From contig CM059977.1 in assembly GCA_030490835.1 (NCBI GenBank), positions 8,770,765 through 8,834,764 on the forward strand: 64,000 nucleotides of DNA. The letters are read 5' to 3'. Both the position numbers and the translations under genes were made by a program. Positions 34,304 through 43,508 of this stretch are shown piece by piece. This DNA is from Annona cherimola. Lineage: Eukaryota > Streptophyta > Magnoliopsida > Magnoliales > Annonaceae. Position 1 is the first letter of the stretch, and each line of letters starts with the position of its first letter. The notes under the pieces were generated by a model. The model had not been told where the DNA came from. It did no database searches and saw only the letters and a list, made by a program, of their open reading frames with translations.

Positions 34304-35550
34304 TATTAATATATATACATGTTTCAGGCATTACCAATTCTAGTTCAGACAAATCACCTTTTCCTCCATTACCAAAGTATGCTTGAGGTAACTTAATTTC
34401 TAGGATGATTTTTTATGATTATTATTTTCTTATTATTACCAGTTGTATGCATTTTTTTTTGTCTAGGTTGATGCATATTATTTCAAAGATGTAAATTGAG
34501 GAGGAAGAACTTGATATTAGAAATGCATATGGAAATCAAGGGAGAAATTACTTGGAAGTCTTTGAATAGTTTTTTAGTTTTTTTTGAAAATTTTGGAGAC
34601 ATGAACTCATTTGAATTTTGAATTTGTTTAAAAGTAGGTGTAAACTTATTTAAACTTGAGATTTGTATATATTGTCATTTTAAATTTGGATTGCACTTAA
34701 ATTAGATTGGAATGTTGAACCATTATGCTTAGTGTATTTAGATTTAGTTGCTTTGAATAACTGTTATGTGGATTATGTTTGAATTTGAGTTGGCATGATA
34801 AATCTATTTCATATTATACTTTCTGTTAGTATGAGAAATTTGTTAGTTTGAATTTCAGGTTGTAGTATAAATTCGATTCATATTTTAAGTTTATTGGTAT
34901 GACAAGTGGTTAATTTCTATTTTAGCAATTTGTATGATAAATATTCAGTTTGAATTTAATTTTAGCAATTTGTATGATAATGTTTAGTTTCGATTACAAA
35001 GTTGGTATGATATGTTCATTTTCTATTTGCTACACTTGAGTCATTTCCATTAGCTATTAAATAGAAATGACCAACTAGTCATAAAATTAACTAATTTGTC
35101 ATTTATTTGTGTTTATAGGGTGCCGAAAAATTACTTACAAAATTCATTCAAAGAATATCGCAGAATTCAGCATGATGTTGCAGAATTCTTTGAAAGGATG
35201 TTGTAGAATTCAGCGTGAGGCTTGACTTCATAAACACATGTATGTATATTCTAATAATTTTCTTTTAGATTACAATTAAATTTGGAAAAAAACAGTTTAT
35301 TGGTAACCCGAATTCTAATCCGAAACCAAACCAAAACCAACGCGGGACTCGACCCGAACTCGGTCCGAACCCGAATTAAATTCTTAGGATTTGGGTTTAC
35401 TCCAACCCGGTTGGCTTAGGGTTTGGGTTCACTCCGACCCGAGTTGCACCCCTAATCGCACGGCTGTCGTCCTTCCCGCTAGATTTGGCGGCGGATAATG
35501 GGTGGACGCAGTTGGCTGGGACTTAGCCCGGACGTAAAGAATCACGCCTC

Positions 35551-36300
35551 CTTGTTTGCAGTCAGCTCTTGCCAGCAGCATCCGTTATTGTAGTATCTCC
35601 CATTAATAGACGTGGGGCCAGTGACTGGGTCACGTAATATTCCGAAAGGCCAAGGAACACGATTGGATGACATGGGCTTGGATGTGATGACAATATTCAA
35701 TTTTTGAAAATGTTTGTTTTTTAATTTTTGATATAATTTTATGTGGAAATGGAAGAATTCTACATTTGCGGATAATCTCTAATATACTCAAAATGTTTCA
35801 CAAATTTCTCTTATATCAATAATATTTTGCTATAAATCTCTATTATACTCATGTTATTAACATAATTGTTATCTATTTTAGTGGAAAAATTATTTTCCTC
35901 CTTTAAAATTATTCTAATTAAAATAATTTAACCTTAATATAACTATTGAATCATTTAAGTTCGCATAGTATTGATTCATCAATTGAATCATATTAGGATT
36001 TAATTATCTTAATTAGAAAATTTTCAATGGTCACAATTGTCTTTTCAACATGACAGATAACAATTATGTTGACAACATGGACATAGGAAAAATTTATGAT
36101 AAAATATTATAGATATAAGAAAAATCTATAAAACATTATGCGGGTATAAGGAATTAGAGATAAATATTATATGTATAAAAGAAATTTTTACTTTTTTATT
36201 TTAAAAAATAATAATTTTTTTTTGTTCTCACCGTAATTTCTTAGTTATTGTTATGCAATCCTTCGTCTCATTCACCTTAGAATAAACTATAAAATATTTG
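35551..36300. other. AT-rich flank right of the nested MULE, no gene seen
   Basis: This is the right part of segmental-duplication copy 1 and aligns with about 60985-61740. It has only AT-rich DNA with weak internal repeats (AATATTTTGCTATAAATCTC and CATGTTATTAACATAATTGT have diverged echoes nearby). Confidence 0.5.
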
Positions 36301-36309
36301 TAAAAACTT

Positions 36310-37190
36310 TATTATTATTTGGAGTAAAATAATTCAATTATGATAGTTTGATTTAAATCTTACATTAAAATTTTAAATTTAACTAATTACGATATGTTAA
36401 AAATAACAAGTCAAATTACTTTTGGAGGCCAAACCAAGCAATTGACATTAACATTAAGTTGAAGCATAAATGCTTTCAATGGTGAATTTTTTTTTTTTCA
36501 TTGCTCGGTTGGTTGTCCATGGGGGCAAACAATATCTGGATGCTAGTTCTGACCATCTGGGTTGATTTTGTGGTGGTAGCTTATTTTCTCTTATTTGTAT
36601 TGATAGAAACTATTGTCGTCTTACATGTAGATAGGTGGGAGCTTCTTGGTGTTTTCAGTAAAAATTATTGAGCTTGATTATAATATGAGAGGATATGTAA
36701 TATTGTAGAACTAATAAAAAAGTAATTATAATTAGATTTAAATATGTAAATATACGTTTGATGCAAGCAAGCTTGAGACATGTTCAAAATCATGACTAAA
36801 AATGAGATATGATATTAAAAATTTAAAAATAATAAAGAAAGTGAAAAAAAGATTGTTATATATTGATGATTGAAATATTATATAAAATAAAAAAAATAAC
36901 ATTGTGCGTTTGGAAAGTAATAAAACTTTTGAATGAAATTTTTTTCATATGAAACTCTTTGAATTGGTAGAAAATAATGTAATATAATAAGGATAATAAT
37001 AAATAGTAAAAAGAATAAAATTAAAAAAAATAGATTTGTTGTGTAAATATAAAAAATTAAAAATATAGTAATTATAAAGAATAGAAAGCTTTAATTAGAA
37101 AATTTTTGGTTAGAAACAAATATGCCCTAAAAATAAAAATGGCAGTTCATCCGTACATTCAATTTGCTATCTGGCGCTGCCATTGTCCTT
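36310..37190. repeat. Inverted segmental repeat, arm 1 (partner 48210-48780)
   Basis: Reading this segment forward matches 48780-48210 on the opposite strand. Anchors: TAACAAGTCAAATTACTTTT with GGAGGCCAAACCAA, TATACGTTTGATGCAAGC, TATATATTGATGATTGAAAT, and CCGTACATTCAATTTGCTAT. Arm 1 additionally holds a Tourist-like copy at about 36903-37128. No coding frame. Confidence 0.65.
36903..37128 (-). mobile_element. Tourist-like MITE (family A)
   Basis: Starts TGTGCGTTTGGAAAGTAATA and ends AAACAAATATGCCC. It sits inside inverted-repeat arm 1 and is missing from arm 2. Confidence 0.6.
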
Positions 37191-37344
37191 TTTTGTATTG
37201 CTAAAAGTGTTAAATCATTTTTTTGCTTTGAATATATACTTTTTATAACTTTTACTTATTTAAAATTACGCTAATATCTAAATGGCCTGAATTATATTTT
37301 TAATAACATGTAGGTCAGTTTTTGAAATAAAACAAAAGTATTAA

Positions 37345-38090
37345 GGAGGTGTTTGTTTAAAGTTAGAATTTTGCAAAATGAAACTTCTCATTTTCCATAA
37401 TTATCCTGTTTTTAATCATTTATTTGCATTTTCTTATACAACTATTGTATTTTTAAATTATTTTTCCATAACTAATCATACAACTAATTTATTTATTTTA
37501 ACTTTATTATTTTTATTTATCATCATATTCTTGTTATATTGTGTCATTTTCTTCAATTTAAAAAAATTTTAAATCAAAAAGTTTTTATTTAAGGGTGTGT
37601 TTGTTTAGAGCAAAAAAATGTCAGCCAAAACTTTTCGCTTTTCATAATTATTTTTCACATTTTCCTATACAAACTAACATACTTTTCAATCATTTTTACA
37701 CAACTACCCATACAACAAACCTATTTATTTTAACTTTATTCTCTTTATTCATCATTATTACTCCTATCATATCACATCATTTTTAATCAATTTGATAATT
37801 TTTACCTTAAAAACTTTTCATCAAAAATTTCACCAGCTACTAAACAACTATGGGTGTGTTTGGCAATTGATAGAAAATGTCAAAGTTAAAACTTTTCAAT
37901 TTAAAACTTTTCACTTGCCACAACTATCATATTTTTTAATTATTTTTTCACATGTTCCTATATAACTACCCTACTTTTTAATAATTCTGCACAATTATCC
38001 ATACAACTAACCTATCTATTTTAACTTTATCCTTTTTATTATTTATCATTATCTTTATCATATCGTATCATTTTATAATTTTTACTCATC
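37345..38090 (+). mobile_element. Three Tourist-like MITEs in tandem (family A)
   Basis: The copies lie at about 37345-37592, 37593-37850 and 37853-38090, all in the same orientation. Copy starts are GGTGTTTGTTTAAAG, GGGTGTGTTTGTTTAGAG and GGGTGTGTTTGGCAATTG. Each has the ACTTT.CAATC or ATTTTTAAATT block, the TTTTAACTTTAT block and the TATCA/CATCATTT block. Confidence 0.7.
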
Positions 38091-39069
38091 AAAACACGAA
38101 AACTCGTGTCGTGGAGGAAAAGTTTTCACGACGCGGGCAAAACCTGTCACGTCTCTGCAACGGGTCTTTCATCCTGCAGCCCGTACACAGTGTGCAGAGG
38201 CGTAGGAAGCAAAAGAAAAAAATGGGAAGAAATGAAGGATGTGCATAGGGCGTCGCAGCTCGTCGTCCCCGAAGTTGCTGCCGCCTCCCTCCTTAGCAGC
38301 GTTGAGTGCCAAAAGCATATGCACCGGAGACCAGAAAGAAACTCCTGGAAATGGCAACCGGCTGCTATAATCGGGTCCTCCCGAGGTCCCCGGCGAACAC
38401 GTTTGAGCCGCTTCTCAACGCCTCCTCAACCGCAGCACTCAGAGCCCTCTATTTGTAGTCCTTATAAACCGCAACGCGGCCGGTCATTTTTCCATATGTC
38501 CAATGATCGCTTCCTGTTATTTTTTTTTCGTATCTCTCTCATTCTTGCTCGTTCAAGGAGGGAGAAAAGCAGAGCATCGCACTTGGTTAGTGGTTATGCT
38601 TGGTGGGGCTCCGTGTTTTCTGACTGAGACATCGAATAGAGGAGAGCATCGTCATCGAGGAACTGCACAACAAGCAGTTAATGCCCAACTTTAATTCAGA
38701 TGCATTAATGTCATGCACATTCAACGCCAGCAACAGTCCCATGTCACGGGTTTTTTTTTTTTTTTTTTTTTTTTTGATTGGGATGTCACGGGTTTTAGAT
38801 GCGAAAACATGTCGAAAAGTTTTCTGGTTTACCAAACCGGTTTTCTGATTTATCGTTTTCAAAACTCAACGTCAGTCCTTGAAGACGGAACCCTCACCGT
38901 CAAATCTTGAAACCGGAACCCGTTACGGAGCATTATTGCTGAGTGGAGGCAGGTACATATTGGTTGGTAGCCGGTACATTACTGCACTTCAAGGCAGGCA
39001 ATAAGGCATCCAATTCATTTTCTCACGTCTCAATCATTCCTTCAAAAAAAAAAAAAACTTAATCTTATG
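38091..39069. other. GC-richer unassigned island
   Basis: About 38100-38500 is markedly GC-richer than its flanks and holds a 173-codon plus-strand frame (38106-38627) with no recognisable domain. A TATA-like CCTTATAAACCGC at about 38460 and a pyrimidine-rich stretch after it could be a promoter. A 25-base T run lies at 38751-38775. It may be the 5' end of a lost gene; I cannot assign it. Confidence 0.3.
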
Positions 39070-39620
39070 CACGAGGGTGCATTCGTATATTTAACTTAAT
39101 TTTTGTTCTTAAAATTTTTTTACATAAATGGTAATATAAGTATATTTAATATATCTGTCAATTTTCACCATTTTTTAAAATTTTTTAAAATCAGTAACAT
39201 TTAAAATTATCAAAAAGAACAAAAACAAAGTTTAAATATACTTAGGTGCACCGAATATGAGTGTAATCTGATGCATGAAATTAGATCTTACAAAACGTAA
39301 GGTGATCGAATGCACCTCGGTGTATTTGATCTATTTTTTATTTACTTTTTATGAATTTTTTTATATAATTATTAAACTAAGTATATTGAACATATGAGTG
39401 AAGTTTTACTATTTTTGGAAATTTATAAATTTTTTTGAATTTTTAAAATTGGTTACATTTTTTATAATTTTAAATTACTAAAACGTGAGCGGTTTAAAAA
39501 ATTTTAAAAATATCAAAAATGTAAATTTTTTTATAAAAAATGATAAAACTTGATATATATATATATATGTTTAATATTTATATAAAAAATTCCTAGAGAA
39601 AATATAAAAAATGTATTTTT
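39070..39620. mobile_element. Two hairpin MITEs (family B)
   Basis: Copy 1 is about 39070-39250 (GAGGGTGCATTCG to TACTTAGGTGCACC). Copy 2 is about 39310-39620 (TGCACCTCGGTGTATTT to TGTATTTTTGCACAGG). Both have the inverted core ATATTTAA/AAGTTTTA..ATTTTT and its reverse complement. The second contains an (AT)n run at 39557-39569. Confidence 0.55.
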
Positions 39621-40994
39621 GCACAGGAACAGTACCCAAAAACATTAGCTATCAATAGCCTATCATACGGCCATGCTGTTGCCGCTGGCTGGCTTGACGT
39701 TGCTGCTATCCTGTCCCCATTAATTTCTCGCAACTAGTCCATGTCCCTTCGACCCCACACGCATACAAATGCGTTCGGTTTAGCCCTTTTTTTTGCCCCC
39801 TCCTCTACGCATACACTGTTCATAATGCCTCTTGGTAATTGGACTTTCAGCTTGGGAAATGATTTTTTAGAAATGTTTTCTAAAATCATCTTTTATTGCA
39901 GCCCAAACAAACCACCTCACTCGAAAACGCTTTTAGAAAATCACCTTTTTTTAATGAGAAAAAGAGAGGATGGAGCATCGTTTAAATCAATAAATCTTGG
40001 GTAATAGATAATAATATAATATGGTTAACCGGATGCGAATAAATAATTGAAAAGTAGAATAATTTTATAAAAAAATATATAAAAATGATTATAAAATAAA
40101 ATAGTCACTGAAAATGAAACATTTTAGATTTAAATACTTGGTAAACAAAGTCTTAATTAATATCAAGGTGCCCACTGCCCAGGCATTTAATTTGAAATAG
40201 AAAGACCAGCCGTCTGCTCGAGGTTTACACGGGCATCCATATACACGTGTCAGGAATGCCGAGCTCATTTGCTTCCTCCACGCGTCGGTGCTGCTAATAA
40301 TCGTGCACCGTTTTTCAATTCTGCATCCGTTTGCTGGCAGGTAACAGTGTAAAAACTATATAATAATAATAACTTTCCTCTGTACTGACTCAGTCAAGTA
40401 CACTGCATTCCCTGTTATTATCCTTGCATTCGCATAATCACGGGGCGTATCTGAATGGGTAAAATTTTGGACGAAAAGTTGAAATGATGTAATATGAATG
40501 GGATAATGATGAGTAATAAATAAATAAAGTTGAAATAGATAAGTTAATTATGTTGATAGTTATGTAAAAATGATTAAAAAGTAGGGTAGTTGTGTAAAAA
40601 AAATATGAAGAAATGATTAAAAAATAAGTTAGTTATATACAGTCAAAAGTTTTAAATGGAAAAGTTTTAACTTGACAACTTTTCCTTAATAACTTTTCCT
40701 TTATACGATTGTATTTCTCAACTATTTTAAATTTATTCAACCCACTCTTTTTTAGATAACTTTACTTTAACTTTATTTTTTTCACTATTAATTATTATTC
40801 TTATCATCATATATACCTCACATCACTCTTATTTTAAAAAAATTTCACATTCACATTTAAATCTTCCCAAACCAGCGCTACTATTTCGTTGAGATAATTG
40901 GGCTCTGTCAATAAATTGTTGCTTTGTAAACTCTGAATTATGTATGGATGTTGAAAGTAATAAAATGTGTAGATTTTTTTTAATATCAATTATG
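39621..40994. other. AT-rich DNA with eroded Tourist-like copies
   Basis: Reverse family A remnants lie at about 39995-40155 and 40444-40690, followed by a forward remnant at about 40690-40865. The rest, including a non-AT-rich stretch at 40200-40440, has no recognised feature. Confidence 0.4.
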
Positions 40995-41311
40995 TGTTTT
41001 TTATTATACTTAGGTAATTGCAAAATGGCAACAAAATAATTTATAAAATGTAGGGCTGGATGGGCCATTTATTTTTTGCAACCATTTTTCACGTTGCAAT
41101 TAATCTTGGGTTGAGATCGGGTCGACCTTTTGCAACGAAATTTTTTTTGTCGATGAAAATGGCTACTGCAGGCCACAATTTGCAACCAGAAGCTTGGTTG
41201 CTATTATATAATGTTAGCAAACATTTTCTAATTGGTTGACAACGATCGTGCAACCAAATTGCATCAATAGCAACTGAAAAGCTCGTTGCTATTGATGCTT
41301 TCGTTGCAGTG
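40995..41311 (-). mobile_element. Possible CACTA-type transposon end
   Basis: On the minus strand the right boundary reads CACTGCAACGAAAGCATCAA. Inward there are repeated short motifs (GTTGCTATTGATG, ATCAATAGCAACT, GGTTGCTATT, TTGCAACC), like CACTA subterminal repeats. No partner end or transposase is in the window. Confidence 0.35.
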
Positions 41312-42077
41312 GTTTTAACAAAAAATGTAAATTGATATAAGAATTTATAAGATTTATGGGCTTAATATATAATGCGAAATGAAAAAATGTAATATTGTAA
41401 GTAAACTTCTAATTAGAACAATCAAAAAATAAAAAAATTCTCCAAGCTTAATAAGATGATAGCCACAAGAAACCTAGCCCTTAAAATGTACATACAAGAT
41501 TCTTAGGCAATAATAGAGGTCTCCAATGTAGGTATATAAAAATATTGTTACCATGTAGATAAATAATTTTACAAAATATTAATATATTCTAAGAATATAG
41601 ATATATATAATTATTGTTACAATATAGATAAATAATTTTATAAAATATTAATATATTTTAATATATATGTGATTGTATCGAAGTACTTTTTCCTCATTCA
41701 CACATGATTATATTTATTTTTAAGCAAATACGACCCATGCATATATTTAATTTAAATGAAATTTAATTTCTTAATTAAACAAATAATTTAAATACAGTGA
41801 ATGGAATAGATTTTTAATCCATCATCGGCATTTTAAAAATGAAAGCGGCTACACAATGACTTTTTTTTTTAATAAGACACGAAATCACACAATATATATG
41901 CATATATTATTCGGCTCGCAATCATAAATACTACTCATATTGCTCATAGAAGCAGCATCTCGTAAGACCTTAGCATGTACGAATACGATGGCTACAAACT
42001 TAATTAGGCAGCAATAAGATACCTTCAATTCCACTAGATATGGCTTTGATATACATATGTGATTACAGATTAATGAA
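41312..42077. other. AT-rich 3' flank of the UGT gene
   Basis: It contains two diverged copies of a roughly 80-base AT-rich unit (about 41525-41595 and 41596-41670, ..TATTGTTAC.ATGTAGATAAATAATTTTA). No gene. The last bases before 42078 are the likely UGT 3' UTR. Confidence 0.45.
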
Positions 42078-43508
42078 TTAATCCGAGGAGAGCTGTTCTT
42101 TGCGTCTGTGCTGGACGAGGTAGTTGGCTAAATCCTCGATGTACCGACTGTTCTGCTCCTTATCGCCAAAGATCTTACTCATCGCCCTTGCATTGGATCT
42201 GATAGACTCGCCCTCATCAGTATCCGTCATCACCAGTTTCAGACACTTGGCCACGGCATCACGCGTGAAGGATCCGTCTTCCTCATTCCTACGTAGTACC
42301 TCAGCGCCCACCTTCTTCAAGACCATGGCGCACGTGAGCAGGCCGTGATCACCGGTCATGGGCAGCATGATGAGCGGCTTTCCAAATGCGAGGCCCTCCA
42401 GACACGAACCCCACCCACCATGCGTCAAGAATCCCCCAACAGATGGGTGGGCCAAGATTCGAGGCTGGGGTGCCCACCCAAGGGCGACGCGCCCTCGGTC
42501 CTCGGTCCGCTCCTGGAACCCCGGCGGGAACAGATCTGGCTCCCCCCTGTATGCCCAAAAGAAGGGCAGCTCAGATAGCTCCAGCCCAAATGCTATCTCC
42601 TGCACCTTTTCTCTGCTCAATCTCAACTCACTGCCGAAACCAACAAACACGACACGACACCCTTGCTTCTTATGCACTGATTCCAGCCATTCTTGCAGGT
42701 CCACCCAAGCTTCGTCCTCGTCTTCGTTGATGCTGATGCCTGGGGGCAACGTGCCAACGGGAAAGACAGGCTTTTGGTAGAGCTTCTCGAGGAGAGGAAT
42801 CCACTCCGGTTCGAGCTGGGTGCAACTACGGACGGCCGCAGCGTGGCATCCTTGGAACGTCATGCCTAGCCGATAGCCGTCAGGCACACCCGAGCTCGAT
42901 GATGAATTAGCCATCCCTTTGAGGATTTGTGCGGCTTCGTGGGACCGAAACCCGACGGTGGTGGGGAAGGGGATCCACGGAGGAGTTTGAGTGAGTTGCT
43001 GGAGCGAGAAGGTGATCCGATCGCTGCCAGCGCTCAAATGAACAGAAGGAGGGCCGATGAAAGAGAGAGTCATGGCGCTAAACGGCCCAAAAAAGAGGGA
43101 CGGGATCCCGTACTTGTTTGCCACGCTGGGGGCTCGATAAACGCCCATGTCGTAGATTATCCAATCTGGGAATGGATTATTTTCTTCAATGAAGGCGCAC
43201 ACCTGGCCTTCCAATCCATCTTGCAGCCTCTGAAGCAAGGGTATTTTGTCGAACGGAACATCATTGGTGCTTTGGCAATCCTCCGGAAGGCCTTGGATGG
43301 GAGGCGGGATAAGCTTCACGAGATTCAATCGAGAACGTAGGCTGTGCGGGATGGTGGGGAGCCGGTCGATGTTTCGTGGGGTGGAGAGGAAGGAGACGCG
43401 GTGGCCTATTTGAGCCAAGCACCTGGCCAGTTCCATGTAGGGGATCATGTGCCCGAATGCCAACCATGGCCACATCACGATATGAAGCTTTCCTTCTCCT
43501 TCGTCCAT
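42078..43508 (-). CDS. UGT91-like family 1 UDP-glycosyltransferase
   Basis: An intronless 476-residue enzyme of normal family length. It transfers a sugar from a UDP-sugar to a small molecule; UGT91-type enzymes often add a second sugar to flavonoid or terpenoid glycosides. Visible residues are the catalytic His-20 in LAFGHMIPYMELAR and its Asp-120 partner in DWIIYDMG. The 44-residue PSPG box runs from Trp-345 to His-388 (WAPQPRILAHPSVGGFLTHG to MLPMTGDH). The box is unusual: the common HCGWNS is HGGWGS (Gly-364, Gly-367), and the last residue, usually Gln, is His-388. A terminal His is known in some galactosyl-transferring plant UGTs, but donor choice here is inference. EGLAFGKPLIMLP fits the UGT91 clade. 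The start MDEGEGKLHIVMWPW is the only sensible one. No break is seen. Confidence 0.93.
   Translation of the reverse strand: MDEGEGKLHIVMWPWLAFGHMIPYMELARCLAQIGHRVSFLSTPRNIDRLPTIPHSLRSRLNLVKLIPPPIQGLPEDCQSTNDVPFDKIPLLQRLQDGLEGQVCAFIEENNPFPDWIIYDMGVYRAPSVANKYGIPSLFFGPFSAMTLSFIGPPSVHLSAGSDRITFSLQQLTQTPPWIPFPTTVGFRSHEAAQILKGMANSSSSSGVPDGYRLGMTFQGCHAAAVRSCTQLEPEWIPLLEKLYQKPVFPVGTLPPGISINEDEDEAWVDLQEWLESVHKKQGCRVVFVGFGSELRLSREKVQEIAFGLELSELPFFWAYRGEPDLFPPGFQERTEDRGRVALGWAPQPRILAHPSVGGFLTHGGWGSCLEGLAFGKPLIMLPMTGDHGLLTCAMVLKKVGAEVLRRNEEDGSFTRDAVAKCLKLVMTDTDEGESIRSNARAMSKIFGDKEQNSRYIEDLANYLVQHRRKEQLSSD

Larger units (their letters stand above)
32329..35462. mobile_element. hAT-type element with exact 8-bp target duplication
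   Basis: The element is 32337-35454. The ends TAGGGGTGCAACT and AGTTGCACCCCTA are perfect inverted repeats of 13 bases. ATCGCACG flanks it at 32329-32336 and 35455-35462. An 8-bp duplication and a TAGGGGTG terminus are diagnostic of plant hAT elements. Subterminal DNA is full of AACCCG/CGGGTT phrases. The outer MULE's right inverted repeat resumes correctly on the far side, showing the hAT inserted into it. No transposase: once the nested MULE is removed, about 1.4 kb of non-coding DNA remains. Confidence 0.88.
30515..35550. mobile_element. Outer Pack-MULE carrying a PWWP gene fragment
   Basis: The left end reads GAATCGTGATTCTTTACGTC; the reverse complement of the right end reads GAGGCGTGATTCTTTACGTC. 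Both continue into CGGGCTAAGTCCCAGCCAAC. The inverted ends extend well over 100 bases and include a GATGGAAAAATT motif. The partner segment at about 60985 gives the empty site (CTGTCTAATTACTTGCAGTC); the expected 9-bp duplication is present only in degraded form. Without the nested hAT (32337-35454) the element would be about 1.9 kb. No transposase is present, so it is non-autonomous. Confidence 0.8.
28390..36300. repeat. Segmental duplication, copy 1 (partner 57298-61740)
   Basis: The non-transposon parts, 28390-30514 and 35551-36300, align collinearly with 57298-58114, 58346-58400 and 60404-61740. Anchors are TCCAAATGGTAAAGAGCTCA, TCAACCATTT.ATCATCA, GGTGCATATATCACAGCAC, TAGTTGATCACGTGGTGCAT and GACGTGGGGCCAGTGACTGG. 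Each copy carries insertions the other lacks. No gene is seen in the shared DNA. Confidence 0.8.

Noticed and set aside
30515..35550. A single large composite transposon with two cargo genes
   Set aside because: The exact 8-bp hAT duplication and two independent MULE end pairs show nested insertions instead.
42358..42780. 140-codon plus-strand frame within the UGT
   Set aside because: It is an antisense shadow of the PSPG-containing region.
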